Positions 44,568-54,697 of a stretch of DNA of 64,000 nucleotides are shown here, one piece after another; within the stretch, counting starts at the first letter, position 1; every line of letters starts with the position of its first letter. Source of the stretch: Tuctoria greenei (lineage: Eukaryota; Streptophyta; Magnoliopsida; Poales; Poaceae). The DNA lies in NCBI GenBank assembly GCA_036927565.1, contig JAYESD010000009.1:27495601-27559600 (forward strand), given 5' to 3'. The notes under the pieces are model-generated. The model was not told where the DNA came from. It searched no databases and saw nothing but the letters and a program-made list of their open reading frames with translations. Position numbers and translations under genes: made by a program.

Positions 44568-47049
44568 ATGTTGTTTCTCTTTACTTAATGATTTAATATA
44601 TTTTGCAGATGCTGATACGACTTTTCGTTCAGTGGGGCGAGAAACACCACAGACAGGTTAACGGTGTCCTGGGTGCAATCGTGAAGTTGCACTACCCTGG
44701 TGTCATTCACAGTTTCTCTATCCTGTCGTGAGATGACTATGCTCGTGTCTCTCACCCGGTCCACGGCACGGTTCAGGAAGCCGTGTGGCACGATATTATG
44801 GTAAGTTTAACTGTTTCATTGTTCCATCTCGTTTGAATTGTTGATGCATATCACTTAAATGTTTGTTTGCTTAAAGCTGAGGTACCAAGTAGAGGAACCG
44901 GACATGGAGGACCAAGCGAGACGCGTGTTCCATTACAATGCTGGGAAGCTCACGATGGTGGCGTTGTCAAACGCCTAGATTCAGGCCGTTCATGCGTACT
45001 ACAAGTGGCACCCTCGGGAGCAGGAGCTGCAAAGGGGGTCCATTTGGGAAGGACTCCGACGCATACTTCACATAGGAGCAGTACGCGGAGGTAAGTTTTT
45101 AATATTGTTAAATATTTACAATTTCTATGTATGTTAAGTGCATTGATGAAAAATGAAATATGTGCAGGTTAGTATTTTCTGGTTACAGGGTAACACCAAG
45201 GTGTACTTAGCTCTCTCCCGGTACTGGGATAGCGATGCTTTCATCAATAAGTCCACAAAGGCTAGACAGTGCCACATGGGGTCCGACGGCAAGCACAACT
45301 TTGGCAGCGACGACTACTTGCGTTTGGCCAAACACATGGTAAGTACTTTTTCAATTTATTTATGTGTTCCTAATATATTTATCTCACTAACAGGGTTATA
45401 CAGAAGCGAGAGATGAGTCAGGAGCCTACCCCGATTCAGGTTTGGAAGAGAGGTCACAAGGGAAGTGACCCTTCTCAGCCAGGGCAGTGTAGTCATGTCG
45501 CAGCCGACCGACTGGTAAGTTTTCGAAATTCATCAATTTCATTATAACTAGTACTATTATTGACATGCTTACAAGATTTCTTTGTTTTATAGGCAAAGTA
45601 CACGCAGGAGGTCGTCAAGATACACGGTGCGAATTACGATTGAGAAAGTGCGCCGATCGACCCCCAAGCCGCGTACGCGAGCGGAGGCGGGAAGGACCAT
45701 GGACGGTGAGTTGTTCATGTGTTTCATTTTCTTTTTCAATTTATCTTCTTCTACTTAGTGCTTTTATTCTTTTGCAGGTTTGCCATTTTTGATGGAGTTG
45801 TCGACTCGAGGTCGACGCGACCTTTGAGAGACGCTTCATCGTTGCAAGCCTCGTCTGTTGGGACCACCAGTGGTAGTCTCTCGCAGACCCAGCTGGAACT
45901 CCTGGCCTTGAAGGAGACGCCGACGTAGACCCAGACAGAGCTAGAGAGGTCGAGGGCGGAGGCAAGGGAGGAGCAACGGAGGACGGCCTTAATGCTGGCC
46001 CAGATGCAAGCAACGGTGACAGTAAGTAATTTAAAGTACCGTAGTTAAATTTCATAGCATTTCAATAAAATATATCTTCTAATATTTTGCAATGGTAGAC
46101 TCTTGCTTGAAAAAGCGGTCAGGATATCGAGATTCCTACGCTTCCGCCGCAGCAGACACCAGAGCAGGTGATAAACTCTTTCTTTAATGTTTTGCTAAGC
46201 TTCTTAAATGAATTATCCACTCTTTCACATTCTAGGAGTCGGTAAGATCCTATCCTGTTGTTGGGACAAACAATTGCTATGAAATGAACTTTACTTCTAG
46301 AGTGTACACCTGATCATGTAGTTGTGATCTCACAAGAAGCTTTCTGATCAACTGGTCATTAGTAGCTTCTATGTTATTTCACCCTCGTTTCAATCCAGCT
46401 CTTTGTAGAATAAGCAGTGTAAACTGTTAGAAATCCGGTATGTAGAACCTCTGTTTTATCTCTGCACAGGTGTTGATCGGTTTTGGAGAATAGAACAGAT
46501 CCTTGTTGTGCTGTGCAGAGGAGAGCAGAACCTTCTGATGCTAGAGCAGAACCTTCTGATTTTCCTCCTTTACAAAGTTTTATCTTCACTTGTTGCTTGC
46601 ATGCATCACTCAATATCAAATAACCATAACTTCATATGCAGTAAGTGGAATTTGGTAAAATTTGTTTCATTTCATAGTATGTGATAGTTCATGCTTTAAA
46701 TGGATCGATTGAAGTATAATATGGTTGTGCAATTCTTTACGAGGCTAATACAGAGAATATATGGTTCTTTTGCAGGGTTCAGGAACGGCAGCTCAAACTC
46801 CTTCGCCTCATCTACAGGCACCCGGAGGAACGCGCCGAGAAGATCTCGGCTCTGGAGGTAGTGGAAGGGCTAGCGTGTAGCCTGGTGAATGGTTTTGAAA
46901 CTGTTTTGTGTTGTTGTGGATGTTTTGAATGTTTTCTGGACTATTTTGTGATCTGTGTACTGTATAAACTGTTTGTGCACTATTTTGTGATATATCTGGA
47001 GCTCGCAATCCCGCAAGGTAGTCAGTTTCTGTTTAAAAAATATGAAAAC

Positions 47050-47444
47050 TTAACTTACGTCGGCTATGGCCAAGCCGACGTAAGTTAGCCCAGTTTAACT
47101 TACGTCGGTATGGTCTGACCGATGTAAGTTAAACCACTTAACTTACATCGGTTTCACGCAACCGACGTAAGTTATACCACTTAACTTACGTCGGCCGACA
47201 GCGGCCGACGTAAGTACTCCGGCCCAGCCTGCGGCCCATCCCGGTAAACAACTTACGTCGGTTGTCGGATACCGACGTAATTAAGTTACTTACGTCGACG
47301 ACCGACGTAAGTTACCTTAATTACATCCAAACTGCTTCGTCGACCGGCAACCGACGTAATTAACTAAAAACCAATGTAATTAAGTAACTTACGTCGGTTT
47401 AGACCTTAATTAGGCCGATGTAATTGATCGGGATTCCTGTAGTA
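47050..47444 (+). repeat. Right subterminal repeat array of CACTA 1
   Basis: About a dozen ACTTACGTCGG motifs and their reverse complements, paired around short spacers, fill the last 400 bases up to the inverted repeat. The array is denser and cleaner than the left one. Confidence 0.87.
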
Positions 47445-47554
47445 ATACACTATTCTTCTTTTACTTTTCCAGTATATACTCTAAACTTACACATATCTAG
47501 TATCGTTTACAGTATACCATTGCAGGCAGTCTAAAATGCAACCCTAATGCCTCC

Positions 47555-47765
47555 CTACCTATACTGGAACCATAACTCAATTGTCCTGCAAATAAGTAAA
47601 AGAGTCTAGCGTTAACGCATCACTGTGTGCAGAATAAAAAATATGAGCAACAACAGTTTCTCATTTGTAGTCACATAAATCCTAAAATCCAAAGAAAATA
47701 AACTTTTGTATGTGAGTCGATGCGCAGGCAGCACTAACCTCGAATCCGAACTAAAACGCAACACT
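47555..47765 (-). repeat. Right copy of the repeat flanking CACTA 1
   Basis: Partner of 29371-29582, same direction. The exon-like segment on the minus strand reads QLSYGSSI between tatttgcag and gtaggg. From 47445 to 47554 nothing else is recognisable. Confidence 0.55.
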
Positions 47766-47989
47766 AGTCACATGGCTACCGCACCAATGGAACTGTTCCA
47801 TCAAACTCGCGAAAGACACTGGTGAATCTAAACTGGGTGTGATCCCATACGTATCCAGCAGTACCAAAATGCCAGAGAAAAAAATGGAAGAAACTTAAGT
47901 TTTCAGCAAAATGAAAATCATAGGCAAATCCGCAGGGCGAGAGATTGTGCCATCGAGTTACCAGATTTATCGGCGGCGGCTGGCGAGGA

Positions 47990-48238
47990 TTCCTCGTCGG
48001 GCGGCTTGTGTGCGCCTCCCACGCGGCGCAGCGCGGCTGTCAGCCTTGTGCGCATCGTCAGCGAGCAGACTATGAATCTGCAGCTCCTCCCGATCGGCCC
48101 TTGGGCGGCGCCACTCCCTTCTCTCATGGGCGCAGAAACATGAACATGCGATAGAGAGGCAACGGAGGGAGGCAACAGAGCATTAAAAGAAAGTACCGGT
48201 TCAGGTGTGTAATGGATGGCAGTGCGGGTAATTATCAC
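47990..48238 (-). other. Possible first exon of an unidentified host gene
   Basis: A GC-rich stretch in AT-rich surroundings has an open minus-strand frame (MREGSGAAQGPIGRSC and onward to SSPAAADKSG) that meets a possible donor GTAACT near 47970. Grass first exons often look like this, and the exon-like segment at about 47580 lies downstream on the same strand. I do not recognise the protein, and the frame could be chance in GC-rich DNA. From 48239 to 48429 is spacer with a MITE-like end (ccataccaaacaagccct). Confidence 0.3.
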
Positions 48239-48429
48239 ACAACTCCATGTCTATTTCCATATGAAGCCATTCCAGAGTAGGAAAAGAGGTACTTCGAGAT
48301 AAACTAGGACTCCAAAAAATTTATGGAGTTGGACCCCTCCTTGGAGTTTAGGATTTGATGTGTTTGGCAACATTTTTTCAGCTCTTTGACAGAGTTTTGC
48401 TTTTGATCCATACCAAACAAGCCCTAAAT

Positions 48430-48596
48430 CAAATAATCTTACCCATCACACACTGGGTGGTCCCACTCCTCTTCACAATCGTATTGACACTACCCTGATG
48501 GCCCGATAACCGTGTGGCTCGAAAGATCTCCGATGACTTGATATCCGTGTGAGGCCGAGGAGACGTTCTAGGTTTCTGACTATAGCTCTGATACCA
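48430..48596 (-). mobile_element. Internal end and primer site of a small LTR element (minus strand)
   Basis: GCTCTGATACCA at 48585-48596 is the reverse complement of the initiator Met tRNA site TGGTATCAGAGC and abuts the LTR that begins at 48599. The bases to its left would be the internal region of a minus-strand element. No coding sequence is seen, which fits a TRIM or LARD type. Confidence 0.6.
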
Positions 48597-48890
48597 CTTG
48601 TTAGAATGCAGTCTGACTCATCTCTGTTGCTAGCCCAGATCAACACAGGTCTGCTACACGCACATGTCCCTCCAAAGCTCCGACCAAGATCATAGGGTAC
48701 ATTAACTTAAAAGAATAGTGTGATAGGTTGGATTCCTCTATATTTTAAGTTGAGCTCTCCATCATCAATATTCGATGTGGAATTAAATCAAACACATTAT
48801 TTCTTTAGAAGACATAGACACTCATATACACACACGAGCACTCAACCCTATAAATACATGTACACACATCCTACTCTTAGAAGTGCCAAC

Positions 48891-49185
48891 CACTACAAGA
48901 AAATGACAAACATACAACGACCAAACTAATTTATGAGGGTTGACTGTCTTATATAGAATAATTTGCAACGGCATGCCTCGGTCGTCGTAAATTAAGCCAT
49001 TTACAACAGTTGGGAGCCCATAACCGTCTTAAACTAGCATGTCGTCGTAAATTAATTACTAATTTACGGTCGAAATCCAAAACCGTCGTAAACTAGCTCA
49101 CTGTCAAAAATAAAGTCCTAACTTACGAAGGCCGAAATATAAACCATTGTAAATAACATAGCCGTCGTTAATTAAGTGAATAACC
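48891..49185 (+). repeat. Left subterminal repeats of CACTA 2
   Basis: Degenerate copies of CCGTCGTAAA and TTTACGACGG-like motifs alternate up to about 49170. They are less well kept than those of CACTA 1. Confidence 0.75.
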
Positions 49186-50588
49186 AAACAACTCACGGGT
49201 CGCGCTCGACCTATTCCCACACCCGCCTTTCTTCCTCCTCGCGCTGCCATCTTCACGCTACACCGCCACCGAGGTGAATCTCCACCCTCCACTCTTCCTC
49301 CTTGCCGGACGCTGCCACCCCAACGCCTCCACTCCCAATGCTGGCACCCAACGCCACCCCCGACGCTAATGCACCCCCCCCCCCCCCCAACGCCGCTCCC
49401 AATGCGGCTGCCGGCCCTCCCCCACCCCACCAGCCCCCTCCACCCGAGCCCCCATCATGCCATTTTTTATTTCTTTTCTTATTATGTTTAATTACTTTAG
49501 ATTATTTGATAATTATTCTTGTTAAATTGTATTATTGTTGTTTAATTTTTTGGTTTAGTAGTTTAGTTTAGAGTTGTTCAATATTTTTGTTAATTAGTTT
49601 AGTTTAGAGTTGTTCAATGTTTATGTTCATTAGTTTAGTTTAGTTGTACATTACTTGTTTATGTTTTATTAGTTTAGCCGTATAAATTGTATGAAATGTT
49701 GAATTTGTGGACGGAGTGTTCATTTAGTTGATTAAATATTTTATAAGTCAATTTAATTCATTAATGTTATTTAATTAGTTTATATTTCATGATTAATGCA
49801 TTTGAGTTTGATTAATTAGTAGTTTAATTGATTAATTATTTAATTAGTACATTGATTGATTGAGTTTTTAATTAGTATCTGTAACTGAACAGGCTTCGGG
49901 CTGACCCGGCCTGACACGACCCATTTAGGGCACGACACGACACGACACACATGAAATGCGTTCATGTCGTCGATAAAACAATAGTGGTAACGTATGCATC
50001 AAGACAGGCATGTAGGTGAATGACGAATGTGAGGATGCCAAGAACCTGCGCGTGGATGGCAGGCCCTAATGGGGCAGTTTCATCTCTGACCCATATCTCT
50101 CTCTCGTTGGTGTGCGAACATGGCAACCCCCCATTCTTCCCCCTCTCTCTCGTTCTTTCCCCTCTCTCATAAATGACTCAAAAATGAGACAATAACATAA
50201 CCTATACAATATGTGCCACCCGTTTCGAACCGGTCCGTCTCACATGCGTTGCGCATGTGAGTCATGTAGGTTCATAATTGTCCCTTTTTGGACAGCTTGA
50301 TAGTGACCGAGGGGATGTTCTTATGATAATATGCGGGGTATGTATCTGGATGAGATTTAGATGCCATAGCCCTAATGTTGTCTGCTGCACCATTTTTTGA
50401 CGTGCAGTTGGAGAACAGCGGGGTTATGCTGCCAAAATTTCGTCTGGATCCAAACCCGCGTCTCGTCTTTCTCTCGGTCACTCTTGGATGGGTTTAGGAC
50501 CTGTCCTTTTTAATAGATGTAGGGTCGTGATATTAAATGAAGTATAAAGTAAAGATAATTTGTTTGGCTTTAAATTGTACACTCAAAC
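49186..50588 (+). other. Leader of CACTA 2, non-coding
   Basis: A GC-rich part with a C-run (49200-49450) resembles the leader of CACTA 1, followed by very AT-rich DNA. About 49895-50000 contains gggcacgacacgacacgaca, perhaps an insertion edge; the rest to 50588 has no recognised gene. Confidence 0.5.
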
Positions 50589-50784
50589 ATGGCTGAAGAT
50601 CACAGTTGGATGTATAGTGGTTGAAACAAGAAAGGTGGTCACCTAGATGAGTGGTTCGCCAAGATAAATAATTTTATTGATCAAGCTTTTTTGCCGTCAA
50701 CGATAGATAAGGTGCGGTGCCCATGTATAAAATGCCGGAGTACAAAGTTTTTAGACAATTTAACAATTTTGATAAACTTGTGTC

Positions 50785-52298
50785 TGTAGGATCGAAGAGC
50801 GCATGAAAAGCTACCAGGGGGGTGAATGGTAGATTAAAATTTTTTCAGCAGAAGCAACAAAAACCCTTTGATAGAAAATTAATCTGTTAAGAAACAGTGT
50901 GTGCAACTCATCTAAATGTGTTCAACCGTGACAAAAGTGGTAGATATTATAGAGAATCAAGTTATGAAGAAATGAAAACAAGAATCACGAAAAACCATCG
51001 AGAGAAACTCAAGTTATGATCAAAAGATCAAACAAAGGTCTCTGTTCTACCGGAGTAAAAATAGATCTGCAACACTGCAAAGAAACTCGTGTAGATAAAA
51101 AACCACAGATCCAATGATCGTGAAATTCCACAGATGAAAGATAATCAACTTGTGAAGACAACCTAAAAAGAACCGCATCAATTGGATCTGTGAAACTCGA
51201 GTTATGATAAAAATACCGAATCAACGTAGTGCTATGCAGGAACTTGATGAGCAAAACTTGTCTGAAACAAGTCGGACAAACAAGGCACAAAAGCTCCTCT
51301 AAACTACAAATTTTATTGATCAAAACACAATAGGAACATCCCAATGTCGTCTCACCACGAGCTCTAGCCTCCCTTGCTTATATAACCAGCTCTAAGGCCA
51401 ACCCAATCCAAACTAGGACTCTAATCCTACTCAGTTTCAACCGAAACTTTCCGTAACTTCTCAAGACTCTTCCATACGCAGATAGAAGCATTCTTAACAC
51501 TTCCAAATACCTTAGGAGCACACCAAACAATATAAATTTAACCAAAACAAACTCGAAACTTTCCATAAACGAACCATAACCACCTCAGCTGCAACTTAAG
51601 GCATAATCCAGCCTGTTGGACCTTTCCGACCAATTCTTTACGTCCACTTCTCTTCATCACACCTTGGAACCATGTTACCACGTCTATGCACTCCTTGAAA
51701 ATGTGCAAACACCTTCCAATAATGTCCACAATATCTTCATATGCATTGTTCTTGACCCAAATATGTTGCGTGACCTCCCGATCAACTCAACCACAATTCC
51801 TCCTGAACTTGGTTGTTGAACCTCATCTTCTTCCTAAGACTAGTTCAATAGATCCCGTCACTAGCCATGTCTTGACCTCAAGCAACACCTGTACATGAAA
51901 AAACAACCAATTCTTCCAAGCACAAGTCCTCGACTTGACTCTCGTTAGTTCGATAACCACAACACCTTACATGAGCACCTCACATAAGCATGCTGTAAAC
52001 CATTGCAAGATATTACCAGCCTGAATCACCAAAACACACCAAAAACTTAGCAAATGAATACTAAGTAAATCTTCCCATAACCGTAAAGCAAGTTTGAAAC
52101 ATTGAAAATGAAAAACATGGCAACCACATGATTATTTTAGCACATAGAAAGATCAGACGGTCCAAAACAGCAGCTATGCATTTTACAATAAAAGTTCGGA
52201 CAGTGCAAAGTGTGTTTCTCAAGTATATTCAAAAGTTTGCATGTAAACCTTCACTTTTATTCTAATTGCCAATTTATTCAACACACATAGGTCTCACA
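50785..52298 (+). mobile_element. Solo LTR D in the TNP2 gene
   Basis: The 1514-bp block begins TGTAGGATCGAAG and ends GGTCTCACA, with the 5-bp target duplication gtgtc at 50780-50784 and 52299-52303. Removing it and one duplicate restores the transposase domain context on both sides. It contains no coding sequence. The segment 51170-51510 recurs at 62925-63250. The starting sequence (tgtaggatcg ... ggggggtgaat) is typical of plant Copia LTRs. Confidence 0.85.
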
Positions 52299-52368
52299 GT
52301 GTCAAAACAGTTGCATGCCACATTATAAGGTGTGAAGCTTTCATGACGAGACAACTTGTCAAGCCATA

Positions 52369-54697
52369 TGTTGGTATTACTTACACACCATTAACTAAAC
52401 GTCTCCAACTGATGTGTCAGAAATGCTTGTTAATGGTTCTATTGGGTCACATAGTGAATTCTGCAAGCGCACTAAGATATCATTGTAGCATTTCCCCTTA
52501 AGAGTATTCCCAAGGGTGTCATTTATTTGATCCCAAAGGAAGGCGAGGTAGAGATATAGCAATCATCAAGTGGAAAGAGTAGAAAGATCTAGGTAAGAAT
52601 CTAGTAAGGATGGATAAAATAATAGTGGAGATAGTGTGACACATACAAAAGCTTTCAAGTCTAAGGGGGATAAAAGGATCCTAGAGGTTAGTTAAGGTTG
52701 AGAGTTATGGAGGTACTCCTACTATGCTCTATTGTACATATACATAGTCTAAACTAATTATCCATAAGCTAGATCGATAGTGAATACTTATGCTATGTGA
52801 TTAAACACATCGGGCAGGGCTTACCCCTAGAAATACTAGGGCGACTCCCGCCAAGAGCCTGTGGCACTGCCGAACGTGGAGGATTACAAAGGACAGATAG
52901 GGTTGTCACCACCTACTGCCTACCTCTTCAATCCGTGGGTCTACGAGACATCCAATGCTACTTAGCTATCCTAGCACCATGCTAGCATATTAAGTAATTA
53001 CCTTAAGAGCCTAGGCACAATCCATCCTAAGGCACTGAATTGAATCATCATTGAACCAATGTTGGTACACAACATAATTATCCATACCAACCTATTTATG
53101 TTATAATTAACTAAAAGTCTCCAACTGATGTGTCAGAAATGCTTGTTAATGGTTCTATTGGATCACAGAGTGAATTCCGCAAGCGCACGGAGATATCATA
53201 TTAGCATTTCCCCTTAAGAGTATTCCCAAGGGTGTCATTTATTTGATCCCAAAGGAAGGTGGGGTAGAGATATAGCAATCATCAAGTGGAAAGGGTAGAA
53301 AGATCTAGGTAAGAATCTAGTAAGGATGGATAAAATAATAGTGGAGGTAGTGTGACACACACAAAAGCTTTCAAGTCTAAGGAGGATAAAAGGATCCTAG
53401 AGGTTAGTTAAGGTTGAGAGTTGTGGAGGTACTCCTACTATGCTCTATTGTACATATACATAGTCTAAACTAATTATCCATAAGCTAGATCAATAGTTAA
53501 TACTTATGCTATGTGGTTCAACACATCAGGCACGGGCTTACCCCTAGCAATACTAGGGCGACTCCCGCTAAGAGCCTGTGGCATAGCCGAACGTGGAGGA
53601 TTACAAATGACAGATAGGACTGTCACCACCTACTGCCTACCTCTTCAATCCGTGGGTCTACGAGACACCCAATGCTACTTAGCTATCCTAGCACCATGCT
53701 AGCATATTAAGTAATTACCTTAAGAGCCTAGGCACAATCCATCCTAAGGCACTGAATTGAATCATCATTGAACCAATGTTGGTACACAACATAATTATCC
53801 ATACCAACCTATTTATGTTATAATTAACTAGACTATAGTGGGGGTCTATAGGTTCTATGATAATGAGATATGTTCATGATGAAATAGTCATAGAAGCTAC
53901 ACCTTCCACATACATGGACTCCACAACCAAACAAGAAACGCATTGCCCAAGTATATGTATAAATAGAGACTAAAGATACTATCTTTATTATGTATAAAGT
54001 CGCAAATACAAGAAAGAATACATGAGCCATACCTTTCCCAATGTAGGATTGGGAAGAGAGAGACTCCTTACTCCTTTCCCAAGTTGGACTTGGGACTAGA
54101 GACTCTCCTCTCTACAACCTAACTCCTCTAAGACTATGGATGATAGTGTATACAATACAGATGAAGCTCAAGTGGTGTGTGTTGAAGTGAGGGGTACGGG
54201 TCCTATTTATACTAGTGTTGAGGTCGGTTCCCGCCACCAAAAGCGCGCGAATCAATCACCATTGACTCCAGGAAGCCGGGAGGAGCCAACACGTGGAGGC
54301 TGACCGAGTTTGGTGTAGAGACCAGGTCGGCCGACCCCCTGGTTCGGCCAACCTGGTCATTGCACCAATTCTCGTGTGCTTTCTCCAGGTGGTTGCCAGG
54401 TGGGTTCCATTGATGTATATGGATGATACACTGTTGGATCTTCTCAGATACTTCTGTTTGTGGGCCATTTGATCCATGGGATGCCACATATCGTCGCCTG
54501 ATTGGCTGGGATGATATTTTGTAGGATTGGTCCCTCTATATTTCCTCATTTCCTGCATAAAATGCTGCATACACATATTTCTCCAAGTCCAAGTGGAATT
54601 GGGTTAGATACAAAGGTGATGTGTGCAAGAAATGACAAATCCTTCACATAATTGAGTTAATTTGACGAATGAAATTGGTATATAGCAGCCGTCAACA
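52369..54697 (-). mobile_element. Solo LTR E in the TNP2 gene, with internal tandem duplication
   Basis: The block begins TGTTGGTATTAC and ends GCCGTCAACA, flanked by ccata (52364-52368) and ccgta (54698-54702), a target duplication with one change. Read on the minus strand it starts TGTTGACGGC, has a TATAAATAGG box near 54220 and AATAAAG near 53990, as expected of U3 and R, and ends AATACCAACA. It is probably a Gypsy LTR. Its downstream half contains two tandem copies of a 716-bp unit. Confidence 0.78.
52385..53828. repeat. Tandem duplication, 716-bp unit, two copies
   Basis: The anchor gtctccaactgatgtgtcag occurs at 52401 and 53117, exactly 716 bases apart, and the match continues to aacctatttatgttataatt at the ends of both copies. 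Differences are few (roughly 3% by eye), so the duplication is fairly recent. Short open frames at 52797 and 53511 are equivalent positions in the two copies, not genes. Confidence 0.92.

Larger units (their letters stand above)
31126..46880 (+). pseudogene. Second CACTA 1 gene (Transposase_24/TNPA type), ten exons, split by Gypsy B
   Basis: Ten exons with GT-AG borders can be placed: 31126-31274, 31359-31658, 44609-44800, 44877-45090, 45168-45338, 45394-45514, 45593-45705, 45778-46021, 46099-46167 and 46776-46880. They encode in order a serine-rich start, GVLGAIVKLHYPGVI, WHPREQELQRGSIW, YLALSRYWDSDAFINKSTKA with GSDGKHNFGSDDYLRLAKHM, a PTPIQVWKRGHKG piece, YTQEVVKIHGANYD and a charged tail. 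This matches the plant Ptta/En/Spm protein family, which binds the subterminal repeats. Gypsy B sits in intron 2. Stops in several exons show it is dead. The exon borders are inferred from splice motifs and the family pattern; the last exon ends at TAG 46878. Confidence 0.72.
29603..47444 (+). mobile_element. CACTA DNA transposon 1 (17.8 kb with nested Gypsy element B)
   Basis: The ends are CACCACAGGAAAT at 29603 and ATTCCTGTAGTA at 47444, decayed forms of the CACTACAGGAA inverted repeat, with the 3-bp target duplication ata on each side (29600-29602 and 47445-47447). Both ends carry arrays of ACTTACGTCGGC in both directions. Inside are the tail of a TNP2-type transposase gene and a second gene of the Transposase_24/TNPA type, both broken. 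Gypsy element B accounts for 12.9 kb. Without it the element would be about 5 kb. The catalytic part of TNP2 is absent, so it depended on another copy. Confidence 0.9.

Noticed and set aside
52797..53702. Two matching short genes of 62-63 codons
   Set aside because: They are the same place in two tandem copies of a non-coding LTR segment.
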